A stretch of DNA of 64,000 nucleotides from positions 1 to 64,000 of the forward strand of contig CALFWR010000060.1 of assembly GCA_937928555.1 (NCBI GenBank), read 5' to 3'. The notes below the pieces were generated by a model. The model was not told the origin of the DNA and did no database searches. It worked only from the letters and a program-made list of their open reading frames with translations. The translations under genes were made by a program, and so were the position numbers. Source of the stretch: an uncultured Pirellulaceae bacterium. Its GTDB lineage: Bacteria; Planctomycetota; Planctomycetia; Pirellulales; Pirellulaceae. Shown here piece after piece: positions 51,760 to 60,541 of the stretch; the stretch's first letter is position 1; every line of letters begins with the position of its first letter.

Positions 51760-52944
51760 CTAAATTGCTGTCGGCGTGGACATTTGAGGCTTGCTGTCCA
51801 GATAGTACCGGATTGTCGCGGCGATACCTGCCAACATTGCAAACGCGAAAACACAGGCAAAAAAGCTGCAACCTGCGCTGGGCCAAAAAGCAAGCTGCGT
51901 TTGTTGTTGCCAACAGCACAGGTGAATTAGTGTTGCCATCACCACAAGAACCGTTGGGCTGGCCAAAAGCAAGGCCATCGCCCGGCATCCGACTGGAACA
52001 ATGTGTCGAACCAACAGAAAAACCGCAGCCAGACCAAGGCTTAGCAACGCCACCGAAAGAACGGACTGCCAGCCAAGGAACAATCCCACCAGAGAAAATG
52101 CCAAAAAGCAAGCTCTTGGCTTTTCCAGATTCGAGATGGACACGACTCCCGCTGCCACCAGCGACGCCCATAAACCGAGCCCCGCTGCCAGTAGTGAATC
52201 GAGACTGCCGTGGAGCCAGTTAGTCGAATTGAATTTCCAGTTTACCATTCCAGAAAAATGCGGCAGGAACAAGCTTGTGATCCCCAGTGTCGCCGCCAGC
52301 AGCCAAATCGACAGCGGGATGGGCATCTTTTCGATTCGGATAATCGCCATCGTAAACAGCAGCGACAACAGAACCAAGTGCTGAGCGAGGCTGGCAAGCA
52401 AATCCCACTGTGGATCGAAAAGTGTGTATTCGATTCCCGCGAAAGTGTTGGGAGTGCGAAAGGGAATCGGGACGCCGCCACTGATCGTTTCGCGCAACGT
52501 CAGAATCAGAAAGGCAGCCCCGAGGGTGATTTCGGCCAGCAGATAGCGTGGCGGGATCGGCGTTTGGCAGTGGACGCATTTGCCTTCGTTGCGAAACCAG
52601 CCATACACCGGCAGGTTGCTGGTAAAAGTCAACTTGTGATCACACTTCGGGCAGTGGCTCGAACCAAGAATGCTTTTGCCGCGCGGAACGCGCCACGCGA
52701 CGACGTTCAGAAAGCTGGCAAAGCAACCGCCCAAAAAAAAGATCCATGCCCAAAAAAACATCCGCATTGCCAGCGATTGCAGATGCGACACCCAATGCAG
52801 AACCTGAGCGAAATTGCCTGATGGCCAGAGGTCGAAGTTGATCAGCAGCGAGGTTGCCAGTGGCAGCACAATCAATAGCAGGAAAACCACAACGACCGCC
52901 AGGGAAAGTCCGACCCGCAACAGACGGCCTGTCCACTTGATCAT
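51760..52944 (-). CDS. Prepilin peptidase-like (A24) protein lacking both catalytic aspartates
   Basis: A 394-aa polytopic membrane protein. The N-terminal A24 domain is well kept: GGCFASFLNVVAWRVPRGKS, then two CxxC pairs (CPKC and CVHC) and PPRYLLAEITLGAAF. In the peptidase part, the first catalytic Asp region (normally ALxxIDLxxxxIP) reads MAIIRIEKMPIP, with Arg for Asp, and the GxGD motif before the last helices is missing (KPRACFLAFSLVGLFLGW). Peptidase activity is therefore not expected. Start set at ATG 52944, which begins the first membrane helix region. Confidence 0.75.
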   Translation of the reverse strand: MIKWTGRLLRVGLSLAVVVVFLLLIVLPLATSLLINFDLWPSGNFAQVLHWVSHLQSLAMRMFFWAWIFFLGGCFASFLNVVAWRVPRGKSILGSSHCPKCDHKLTFTSNLPVYGWFRNEGKCVHCQTPIPPRYLLAEITLGAAFLILTLRETISGGVPIPFRTPNTFAGIEYTLFDPQWDLLASLAQHLVLLSLLFTMAIIRIEKMPIPLSIWLLAATLGITSLFLPHFSGMVNWKFNSTNWLHGSLDSLLAAGLGLWASLVAAGVVSISNLEKPRACFLAFSLVGLFLGWQSVLSVALLSLGLAAVFLLVRHIVPVGCRAMALLLASPTVLVVMATLIHLCCWQQQTQLAFWPSAGCSFFACVFAFAMLAGIAATIRYYLDSKPQMSTPTAI

Positions 52945-53152
52945 TGTTCGCTTCGCTGGTTGTGGGTGCTTTCGGGGAAGATGATCAATCGTATCCTGTC
53001 GGAATTCGAGGGGTAGCGATGCCGGGTTTCTCGACAACACTACCCGACGTTTGGCGAGTGGATCAGGTAGCGATTCATCCGCAGTCCTTCAGTTCGCCAC
53101 AAATACGTTGATAACTTTTGATGACGCTAAACTAGCGTCGTGACCAAGGTTA

Positions 53153-53413
53153 TCAGCCTTTACGCTCTGGTTCCTGAAGCTTCTTGTGAGAGCCATCGCA
53201 GCGCGGTGCATCACCGGTCTGTTTGCAGCGGCAGAAGTAACAGGTTTCTGTCTTTTCTGCTGTAAAAACATGCGGGCGAAAGTCAGTGCTCATGTGCTTG
53301 CCATCACAGAACGGCTGGGTTTCTGAAAGCCCACAGGTGCAGTACGCGTACTTTTTGCCTTCTTCAAGTTCGACTTGTGCAGGGCTGTCTGCTGCGACTT
53401 TGGGTTTGTCCAT
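53153..53413 (-). CDS. Tandem CDGSH iron-sulfur domain protein
   Basis: An 86-aa protein with two CDGSH [2Fe-2S] sites: C25-x-C27 ... C36-D-G-K-H40 and C61-x-C63 ... C72-D-G-S-H76. The spacing C-x-C-x8-C-x3-H matches the mitoNEET/MiNT pattern in each. The 3Cys-1His ligation makes labile, redox-active clusters. The tandem form without a membrane anchor resembles bacterial MiNT-like proteins. The partner is unknown. The 112-bp and 173-bp flanking gaps show no named feature. Confidence 0.9.
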   Translation of the reverse strand: MDKPKVAADSPAQVELEEGKKYAYCTCGLSETQPFCDGKHMSTDFRPHVFTAEKTETCYFCRCKQTGDAPRCDGSHKKLQEPERKG

Positions 53414-53586
53414 GAGTTTGCCTGAGGTTGAAATGGTGGCCCGTTTCGGATCAGTCTAGCGAGAGACCGATTTTGGGGAAAGGACAGGCGGTCAGATTGA
53501 GCCACGCGTTAGCATGGTTGGATCCAAACGTCATTCGCTTGTTGGACGTTGATTTCGACGCCTTGGCTCTGCGGATCAGCCCGCGA

Positions 53587-54579
53587 TTAGAGGCTCACCA
53601 CGTCGGTGATGTCGATCAGCCCGATGGGTTTACCCTGTCGGTTGACGACCGGAAGTTCGCTGAAGTTTCGGCAGGCCAGCGTCTCGATTGCGACTTCGGT
53701 GCGGGTGCCTTTGGCGATGGTCAGCGGTTGGCAGGTCATCACGTCCGCGATCGGCTGATCAAGTTGCAGGTCCTGTTGTCGTTCAAGAAGCCTAGCAAGA
53801 TCGCTGTCGGTGAACAGTCCCGTTAGTTGGCCCTGTTCGCCGACAAGCATCACCGCGCCGCTGCGGCGAGACTGGGCCTGGTTGCGGACGTAGATCTCGC
53901 GAACAGTTAGGGAGTCTTCCGCGATTCGGCATTGCTCCAGAGGCCGCATGATGTCTTCGACCAGGGACAGTCGCAGTCCCAGCGATCCGCCGGGGTGGAA
54001 TTTGACAAAATCCTGTGGCAGAAACTGACGTTCGCGGGAAAGCGTCAGGGTCAACGCGTCGCCGATGGCGAGCATCAGCGTGGTGCTGGTCGATGGTGCC
54101 AAACCAAGATGATCGCATTCGGAGACGTTGCCGTAATTGAGCACAAAATTGGCTTGCTTGCCAAGCGTTGAACCACCGTTGGCGGTGATGGCGATGATGG
54201 GCACACCCATCTTTTTTAGCGTTGGTAGCAGCGTGACGATTTCCGATGTTTCGCCGCTGTTGGAAAGCACCAGAATCACATCGTCACTGGCCACGCGTCC
54301 AAGGTCACCGTGGATGGCTTCGGCGGGGTGCAGGAAGTGGCTGCGTGTTCCGGTAGAAGCCATCGAAGCGCTGATCTTCTGTCCGATCCAGCCAGCTTTT
54401 CCCATTCCCGTTACGATCACGCTGCCGTGGCACTGTTGAATCAGATCAATCGTCGGGTCGAAATCATCGGGAATCGACGATGCGATTCTTTCGACCGCCC
54501 TGGCCTGGCTTTGCAGAACGTCGGTTGCAAAACGAATGCGTTGCAACGAGTAGGAGATTTTGGCCGGTTCGGCAGTCAT
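53587..54579 (-). CDS. kdsD: Arabinose-5-phosphate isomerase (KpsF/GutQ family)
   Basis: A 330-aa protein: SIS domain at ~40-175 (VIVTGMGKAGWIGQKISASMASTGT, LSNSGETSEI, ECDHLGLAPSTSTT) and two CBS domains at ~200-330 (VEDIMRPLEQCRIAEDSLTV, IADVMTCQPLTIAKGT). It converts ribulose-5-phosphate to arabinose-5-phosphate, the first committed step to Kdo. The neighbouring MsbA-like transporter and glycosyltransferases support a lipopolysaccharide role. Its ATG overlaps the stop of the ABC transporter gene. Confidence 0.88.
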   Translation of the reverse strand: MTAEPAKISYSLQRIRFATDVLQSQARAVERIASSIPDDFDPTIDLIQQCHGSVIVTGMGKAGWIGQKISASMASTGTRSHFLHPAEAIHGDLGRVASDDVILVLSNSGETSEIVTLLPTLKKMGVPIIAITANGGSTLGKQANFVLNYGNVSECDHLGLAPSTSTTLMLAIGDALTLTLSRERQFLPQDFVKFHPGGSLGLRLSLVEDIMRPLEQCRIAEDSLTVREIYVRNQAQSRRSGAVMLVGEQGQLTGLFTDSDLARLLERQQDLQLDQPIADVMTCQPLTIAKGTRTEVAIETLACRNFSELPVVNRQGKPIGLIDITDVVSL

Positions 54580-56570
54580 CAGGCTGCCTCCTCGATCCCA
54601 AAGCTTCGCATCCGTTGGTAGGCGGGGCAGCGCGCCGATAGCTCTTCGTGCGTGCCGCAATCAACCACACGTCCGCCGTCCATCAGCATGATCCGGTCGA
54701 CAAGGTCCAGCGTTGACATGCGATGGGTGATCATCACCGTCGTGCGGCCCTTGATGAACTCCGATAGCGTTTCGTGAATCAGTTGTTCGCTTTCGGGATC
54801 AATCTGGCTGGTGGCTTCGTCCAGAATCAGAATGTCGGGGTCTTTGAGGATTGCCCGGGCGAGGGAAAGCCGTTGGCGTTGTCCGCCGGAAAGCTTCCCG
54901 CCGTGTTCGCCGATCTCCGAATCGTAACCGTCTGCGAGTTCCGCGATGAACTCATCGGCGTGGGCCTGCCTCGCGGCGGCGCGGACCTGTTCGATGGTGG
55001 CGGAGTCGTTTCCGTAAGCAATGTTTTCGGCGATCGTATCGCTGAACAGCATCGTGACCTGAGTGACGTAGCCGACCCGGTTACGCAGTGCCTGAACGTC
55101 GTAGTCGCGAATGTCGTTGCCGCCAATTTGAATCGAACCGCCGCCGACATCGAAGAAGCGGGGGAGCAGGTTGATCAGTGTGCTTTTGCCGCAACCGTTG
55201 GGTCCAATGATTGCCAGCGATGAACCGGCGGGAATCGAAACCGAAGTCCCGGCCAGGACATCGTTGCCAGGATCGTAAGCGAATCGCACGTCTTTGACTT
55301 CGATGTCCAAACCGCCAGAAGGAATGGCTTTGGGGTTTGCGGGCGATGTGACTTGAGGGTGCTGATCGACCAGTGGGAAGACCCGGTCCGCCGCCACAAC
55401 ACCGCCCTGAATGATGTTGTAGACGTCCGCCATTTTTCGCAGCGGGTCGGCGATTCCGATCAGGAATCCGAAAAACGCCATCACCGTTCCAAAGTCCATC
55501 GGCGTGGTACACATCCGGATCGGACCAAGGAAGCACGTTTGGTTGATCACCAGGTAACCGCCGGCAAGAACGCTAAGGGTAATCATGCCGACGCCCAACA
55601 GTTCACTGTTGATGCGGGAAAGCGAATTGTAAAACGCGATCCGCATGCCTTTTTTGTAGACGTCCCGGGCAACGGTGTCGAAACGCTGCCGTTCGTTGTT
55701 CTCGTTGGTGAAAGCTTTGACGACACGCTGGTAAGTGAGCGCCTGGTAGAGTCGATTCAGCAATCGGGCTGATTCTTCGACGGCCTTTTTGTTGGCGCGT
55801 TTGGTAAGCTTAGCAAGACGGATCATCAGGTAGGCGGCGATCGGGCAGATCAGCAACGAGAATAGTAGCAATCGCCAATTCATCCACGCTGCCCCCGAAA
55901 GGCAGACGATGGCTTTGAGTGGTTCGCGAACCGTTTTGCCAAACAGGATCGAGATCGCTTTGCCGACGGTTCCCGTTTCACCACGAATGCGACTGACGAG
56001 GTCGCCCGTTCCGCGGACGCCCAGTTCCGAGACTTCCATGTCAAGGACGTTGCGAAAGACCTGGTTCTGCAAATCCAGCACCGTCCGCTGTCCGACCCGT
56101 GCGACGGCAAGCATATTGCCCATCAGAAACAGTCCGCGCAGCACGGTGCCGAAAAACATGAACCCCATCAGCCAACCCAGAGTCGCGAACGGAGTTTGCG
56201 GCGCCCAGGCTCGAATGTAGGGCGTGAGGGCTTCGGTCCACCACTTCTTGGTGCCTTCCGACGAAATGTCGGATTCGAGGGAAGCGATTTCACGTTTGAG
56301 AGGGGCGACGGGGGCATCGCCGGCGGCGATTTTGTCTTCGAGGTCGGCGATGTGTTGCCTGTGTTCAGTGATTCGCTCATTGGAATCTTTCAGCCGCAGG
56401 TCAACCCAATCGTGAAGCGTTTTCTTGCTCATCACGACCTCGACGAATGGATACACCGCCCCAAGGTTGGCTCCCCAAAGAAGAGCCACCATTATGCTGC
56501 AGACAAATGATCCGATCAGGGACCATTTGTATTTGAGCGTCATTCGCAAAGCGCGTCGAAGGTTTTTCAT
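54579..56570 (-). CDS. ABC transporter, MsbA-like lipid/glycolipid exporter
   Basis: A 663-aa half-transporter with fused permease and ATPase. Six-helix permease (SLIGSFVCSIMVALLWGANL to PLRKMADVYNII) with an extra ~120-residue insert after the first helix containing a coiled coil (ERITEHRQHIADLEDKIAAG). ATPase: Walker A GPNGCGKS, Q-loop YVTQ, signature LSGGQRQR, Walker B ILILDEATSQ and the switch His in MITHRMST. Homologues export lipid A or other glycolipids; the surrounding genes fit that role. Confidence 0.9.
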   Translation of the reverse strand: MKNLRRALRMTLKYKWSLIGSFVCSIMVALLWGANLGAVYPFVEVVMSKKTLHDWVDLRLKDSNERITEHRQHIADLEDKIAAGDAPVAPLKREIASLESDISSEGTKKWWTEALTPYIRAWAPQTPFATLGWLMGFMFFGTVLRGLFLMGNMLAVARVGQRTVLDLQNQVFRNVLDMEVSELGVRGTGDLVSRIRGETGTVGKAISILFGKTVREPLKAIVCLSGAAWMNWRLLLFSLLICPIAAYLMIRLAKLTKRANKKAVEESARLLNRLYQALTYQRVVKAFTNENNERQRFDTVARDVYKKGMRIAFYNSLSRINSELLGVGMITLSVLAGGYLVINQTCFLGPIRMCTTPMDFGTVMAFFGFLIGIADPLRKMADVYNIIQGGVVAADRVFPLVDQHPQVTSPANPKAIPSGGLDIEVKDVRFAYDPGNDVLAGTSVSIPAGSSLAIIGPNGCGKSTLINLLPRFFDVGGGSIQIGGNDIRDYDVQALRNRVGYVTQVTMLFSDTIAENIAYGNDSATIEQVRAAARQAHADEFIAELADGYDSEIGEHGGKLSGGQRQRLSLARAILKDPDILILDEATSQIDPESEQLIHETLSEFIKGRTTVMITHRMSTLDLVDRIMLMDGGRVVDCGTHEELSARCPAYQRMRSFGIEEAA

Positions 56571-56703
56571 GTTGTCGCTTTGCTTCCCTGCTCGAGCGAT
56601 AAAGACGAAATTTTATGATCTGGAGAGGTGCTGGCCAACAGCAGTTAAGTTCAGCAACCAACAGGCCGACGGGTTGGCCGATGGTCAGCTGGAGCCTGAA
56701 TTT

Positions 56704-57585
56704 TTATGCGGCGTTTTTGTAAAACTCTCCGGCGACCATCGGTTTGCGACATTCGACAAACAGCGAATCGGGCTTGAGGATCGATGAGCCTTCGGCGTCG
56801 AGTTGGTAGCTGGCGTAGTCTTCGATTCCGCTGTCGGTCGCGGATTTGACGCGAAATTTGATAAAACCTCGCTGCAGGCACATTTCCCTTAGCGAGTAGC
56901 GGTCGTACATCCAGCGATGAATCTCGCCGCAATTGCGGAACATGCCTTCGTCAAAGGCACGCAGTCCTTTTTTTCCCATCAGCCGTCGGACGAACCAGCG
57001 AGCCAGTTTGGTGCGGGAATTGCTTCGAAAAAGTTTCCATTTCTTTTTGCGGGATTCATTGGCTGCCTCGTTTGCGGGCGCGTGTTTCTGACATCGCGAT
57101 AATTCAGCTCCCACACGCGTTTGCACGAAACCCGAATTGCGAATGTCATCGGACGACATGTACTTGCCCATCCGTCCTCCAGAATGGGTCCGCACCAGTT
57201 GGTCCAGCAGTTCCAGTTTCATCCAGTTGTAGTTGATCGCCGCTCCCGGTTCGCTGGCCCAGGCTTTGGTGTGATACTCAAGGTACAGTTTGGCGATCCG
57301 CTCAAGGTTGGGGACCACGATGCGTAGCACGCCCCCAGGTTTAAGCACACGATGGCATTCGTCCAGCAAGCGAATTCCATCATCCGGATCGAGGTGTTCC
57401 AGGACATGTGAGTGGTAAATGCCGTCATAGCTCCCTGTTTCGCACGGCAGTCCCTGAGTGATGTCGTGCTTGGTGACAGAACGATCGGCAGGCTCGAGAT
57501 CGACGTTGGTCCACGAAGAGTGAAAGCGTTGGCCGCAGCCTACGTTCAGCAGACGAGGATTCTGATTGTGGCTGTTGGTATCCAC
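56704..57585 (-). CDS. Class I SAM-dependent methyltransferase
   Basis: About 293 aa. The SAM-binding motif is LLNVGCGQRFHSSWTNVDLE, with HDITQGLP, YHSHVLEHL and GVLRIVVPNLERIAKLY following. The C-terminal half (~165-293) has a basic segment (ESRKKKWKLFRSNSRTKLARW) and no recognised domain. The start is uncertain: a GTG at 57585 begins just before the domain, while the frame continues to an ATG at 57768 without a convincing start sequence. Sitting among lipid and sugar genes, it may modify a glycan or glycolipid; substrate unknown. Confidence 0.75.
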   Translation of the reverse strand: MDTNSHNQNPRLLNVGCGQRFHSSWTNVDLEPADRSVTKHDITQGLPCETGSYDGIYHSHVLEHLDPDDGIRLLDECHRVLKPGGVLRIVVPNLERIAKLYLEYHTKAWASEPGAAINYNWMKLELLDQLVRTHSGGRMGKYMSSDDIRNSGFVQTRVGAELSRCQKHAPANEAANESRKKKWKLFRSNSRTKLARWFVRRLMGKKGLRAFDEGMFRNCGEIHRWMYDRYSLREMCLQRGFIKFRVKSATDSGIEDYASYQLDAEGSSILKPDSLFVECRKPMVAGEFYKNAA

Positions 57586-57829
57586 GGGGCGTTTGCGTCG
57601 GTTGCTGTGATTGATGGGGAGAAGGGAGCTGGAAATATTTTCGGAAGCTGGAAATATTTTCCGGTTAAATAGCAAAAGGGCTAAAGTCCGTAAATGGTGA
57701 TTGGAACCCTGAAAAGTCGGCTGTAACTTTGCCGCGATGCCGCGAGAGTCCACTCGCTGATGGCTCATCGGGAACGCTAGCAGGAGTTCCTGATTGACGC
57801 CCGGCGTTCGGATTCGTTATCACGCTGAC

Positions 57830-58810
57830 ATGATTGAGCGGATCGACACACCCATTCTGTTTTGCAACTTCAACCGACCGGCACTGACCCGGCAGGTGTT
57901 TGAAAGCATCCGGCAGCGACGACCGACGAAGCTGTTTTTGGCATGCGACGGCCCACGTCCGGGCCATCGAGAAGATCTGGAAAAGGTTGGTCAGGTGCGT
58001 GGTGTTTTGGCGGAAGTCGATTGGGATTGCGACGTACAGCATCGGTTTCTGGATTCCAACGCGGGCTGCAAGTCGGCCATGTCCGCTGCCATCTCGTGGG
58101 CTTTTGAGGATGCCGATCGGCTGATCATTCTGGAAGACGATTGCTTGCCGGATTCGACGTTTTACGACTTTTGCGGGCAGTTGCTGGAGAAGTACCAGGA
58201 CAACCGGCGCGTCATGTCGATCGGTGGGAACAACTTTCAGGCCGAACCAAGGTCTGATGCAAGCTATTACTTTTCGCGTTGGCCACACATTTGGGGTTGG
58301 GCGACGTGGCGGCAGAGTTGGCAGCAGTACGACGTGGAAATGGCGTCGTGGTCACGGGAAAGTTCGCAACGTATTCTCAATTCGATCTTTGATGATCCGG
58401 TGGCGGTCCGGCATTGGCAGGATACTTTTGCATCGCAGCACGCGGGGCAAATCGATACCTGGGACTTTCCGTGGACGTACAGCATCTGGGAAAGTGATGG
58501 CATCTGTATTTTGCCCGAAAGAAATCTTGTGACCAACATTGGCTTTGGCGCTGAAGCCACCCACACCACCGATCCGGAATCCTGGCTGGCGTCCATGAAA
58601 GCCTGGCCGGTTGAGACCCTTGTGCATCCCGGGTGTGTCAAAATCGACACCGGTGCGGATCTCTATTCGTGGGAGCACGTGTTTTTGCCCAGCGTTGCAC
58701 GCGACGAACAAATCGACAAAGGCATGCGGCGTGGGTTGTTGCGAAAAATCCGCGACAGGCTTTCACCGCGGCGGCGGCGATTGCGTTTGCAGCAGAGGAG
58801 TGCCCTGTGA
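57830..58810 (+). CDS. Glycosyltransferase (GT-A, family 2-like)
   Basis: A 326-aa protein: TPILFCNFNRPALTRQVFESI (start of the GT-A core), LIILEDDCLPDSTFYDF (the DxD-type metal site, EDDC), and WGWATWRQSW, a motif seen in this glycosyltransferase group. The tail is very basic (RRGLLRKIRDRLSPRRRRLRL). The next gene starts at a GTG overlapping its stop, so the two are coupled. Sugar donor and acceptor unknown. Confidence 0.8.
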   Translation: MIERIDTPILFCNFNRPALTRQVFESIRQRRPTKLFLACDGPRPGHREDLEKVGQVRGVLAEVDWDCDVQHRFLDSNAGCKSAMSAAISWAFEDADRLIILEDDCLPDSTFYDFCGQLLEKYQDNRRVMSIGGNNFQAEPRSDASYYFSRWPHIWGWATWRQSWQQYDVEMASWSRESSQRILNSIFDDPVAVRHWQDTFASQHAGQIDTWDFPWTYSIWESDGICILPERNLVTNIGFGAEATHTTDPESWLASMKAWPVETLVHPGCVKIDTGADLYSWEHVFLPSVARDEQIDKGMRRGLLRKIRDRLSPRRRRLRLQQRSAL

Positions 58811-60219
58811 GGGTTGGGATCTTTTCGCCTTATGCGACCGTTGCGCCGCACTTCGAAGCAGAAATGGAGCTGGCCCAGTTGCACTTGGACGCCGGCGACG
58901 ACGTTCACTATGTCGGCTGTGATGGCCAACTGACCAACTGCGATTTCAATATCGATCGCGACCCGCAACGATGCAAAAGCTGCCTTGGTCGCCGCGAACA
59001 TGGACTTGATGCCGTTGCCGGCAAGTGCCATGTTTCGATGTTCGAAGCGGGGCACGGGTTCGACGTTCCGGAGCTGCTTACCCTTGAGCAGTTGACGAAT
59101 TTTCATGTGGCAGGATTTGACGTGGGCTATGCAGCGCTTTCGTCGCTGGTGTCGGTTTGCCGTGATCCAGAACCGGACCTTGAAAAGCACGGTGAACTGT
59201 TGCGGCGGTTCATCAATTCCGCCCTAGCGACGTTTGCCCAGACGCTGGCGCTTCTCGATCGCCGACCGCTCGACCGCGTCTACGTTTTCAATGGTCGATT
59301 CGCTGCCATGCGGGCGGTATTCCGAGCTTGCCAGGCAAGAGGTGTGGATTGCTTTTTGCATGAACGTGGCAAGGACAAAGACCACTACGAACTGTTCGAG
59401 AATCATCTTCCCCATGACCTTGTCGGTGTCGAAGGAGTGATTCGAAAGCTCTGGGCTGACGCGGATCCGGTTCAGCGGGAGCGAATCGGTGCGTCCTGGT
59501 ACGAGGATCGCTTCAACCGTGTGGAAACCGCTTGGCATTCTTTCACCAAGGACCAGCAGTACGGTCGTTTGCCTGCAGGATTTTCAAGCGACCGGCGAAA
59601 CGTGTCGATCTTTTGTTCTTCGGATGACGAATTTGTCGCCATTGGTGACGCGTGGAAGAATGACTTGTATCCGAATCAGGTTCAGGCCATCGCCGCGATT
59701 GCCGGTTCGATGCGGGAGGCTGCCCCGGAAACGAGGCTGTTTCTTCGCGTGCATCCGAATCTGGCCAAAGTCGACAACGCCAGGAAACGGCAGATGATGG
59801 CATTGGACTTTCCCAACCTCGAAATCATTGCCGCTGACGCTCAAGTGGATACGTATGCTCTGCTCAAGGCCTCCGATACGGTGGCGTCGTTCGGTTCGAG
59901 CGTCGGGATGGAGGCCGTTTTCTGGGAGCGGCCATCGGTGTTGCTTGGTCCGTGCCTGTATCAGAACCTTGGCGGTCCGCTTCGCTCGCGTTCGCATCGG
60001 CAGACGGTTGAGCTTTTGTGCGATGAGCTTGAGCCGGCCGACAAGACGGGTGCGTTGATGTATGGGCACTGGTTCCAAGCCCGGGGGTATCCGTACCGGT
60101 ATTTTCAGGCGACGAACTTCTATGAAGGCAAATTCAAGGGTGAGGTATTGCACGATCGGGAAGCCGCCGGGACAAAAAAGCGAAGCTGGTTGAAGCGACT
60201 TGTTTCCACAGGGCGGTAG
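58807..60219 (+). CDS. Surface carbohydrate biosynthesis protein, capsule-transferase-like
   Basis: A 470-aa protein with a GT-B-like layout. Start GTG 58807 gives MRVGIFSPYATVAPHFEAEM and overlaps the previous stop (GTGA). An N-terminal cysteine pair (CKSC, following an earlier GCDG and NCDF) may bind a metal. The C-terminal half has FLRVHPNL, DTYALLKASDTVASFGSSVGMEAVFWERPSVLLGP, resembling capsule/Kdo transferases. The cognate sugar is unknown. A longer frame from 58633 overlaps the upstream gene and is rejected. Confidence 0.75.
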   Translation: MRVGIFSPYATVAPHFEAEMELAQLHLDAGDDVHYVGCDGQLTNCDFNIDRDPQRCKSCLGRREHGLDAVAGKCHVSMFEAGHGFDVPELLTLEQLTNFHVAGFDVGYAALSSLVSVCRDPEPDLEKHGELLRRFINSALATFAQTLALLDRRPLDRVYVFNGRFAAMRAVFRACQARGVDCFLHERGKDKDHYELFENHLPHDLVGVEGVIRKLWADADPVQRERIGASWYEDRFNRVETAWHSFTKDQQYGRLPAGFSSDRRNVSIFCSSDDEFVAIGDAWKNDLYPNQVQAIAAIAGSMREAAPETRLFLRVHPNLAKVDNARKRQMMALDFPNLEIIAADAQVDTYALLKASDTVASFGSSVGMEAVFWERPSVLLGPCLYQNLGGPLRSRSHRQTVELLCDELEPADKTGALMYGHWFQARGYPYRYFQATNFYEGKFKGEVLHDREAAGTKKRSWLKRLVSTGR

Positions 60220-60223
60220 GTGA

Positions 60224-60298
60224 ACCGGAATGATTCACGACCACGGGCGTTGATTGGCTGACTTGAGAGTCACGCCCAAGCCTTGTGAATCATCCGGG
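60224..60298 (-). mobile_element. Miniature derivative of the 187-bp element, copy H
   Basis: Only 75 bp: ACCGGAATGATTCACGACCA ... GTGAATCATCCGGG, with inverted arms of about 35 bp and almost no middle. It keeps the CACGGGCGTTGATT block of the family in the inverted orientation. ATT at the arm is changed to TGATTCAC. The flanks (GGTGA and GTAAA) do not form a clear duplication. An internally deleted relative is the likeliest reading. Confidence 0.7.
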
Positions 60299-60303
60299 GT
60301 AAA

Positions 60304-60335
60304 AGGGCCGGCGTTGGGCAATCGCCCGGCCTTTG
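60304..60335 (+). terminator. GC-rich hairpin, possible terminator
   Basis: GGGCCGGCG and CGCCCGGCC pair with one bulge around a short loop, followed by TTT. It lies downstream of the 58807-60219 gene and MITE copy H. The T tract is short, so termination is only possible. Confidence 0.4.
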
Positions 60336-60336
60336 A

Positions 60337-60393
60337 GCAACCGTCCGACTGTTGAGCTGCCGTCCGATCGTTCAGCAACGGTCCGATCGTTGA
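60337..60393. repeat. Three imperfect 19-bp tandem repeats
   Basis: Units 60337-60355, 60356-60374 and 60375-60393 share GCNNCCGTCCGAYYGTTSA with a few changes. They lie in the 322-bp gap before pseB, beside the GC-rich hairpin. They could be direct binding sites for a regulator of the pse operon or a simple repeat; the sequence does not decide. Confidence 0.6.
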
Positions 60394-60541
60394 GAAAAGG
60401 CCTGCCGAATGCAATTCTGGGAAGCAATACGGGCAATTCGGATCAGCGGATTGCCAGCACCCGGATTCGTCTTGTTGATTCGGGTGCCACTGGAATAGAT
60501 TGACGTGTCAGGATTCGGAAATTTTTCCAGCAGGGACAAGG

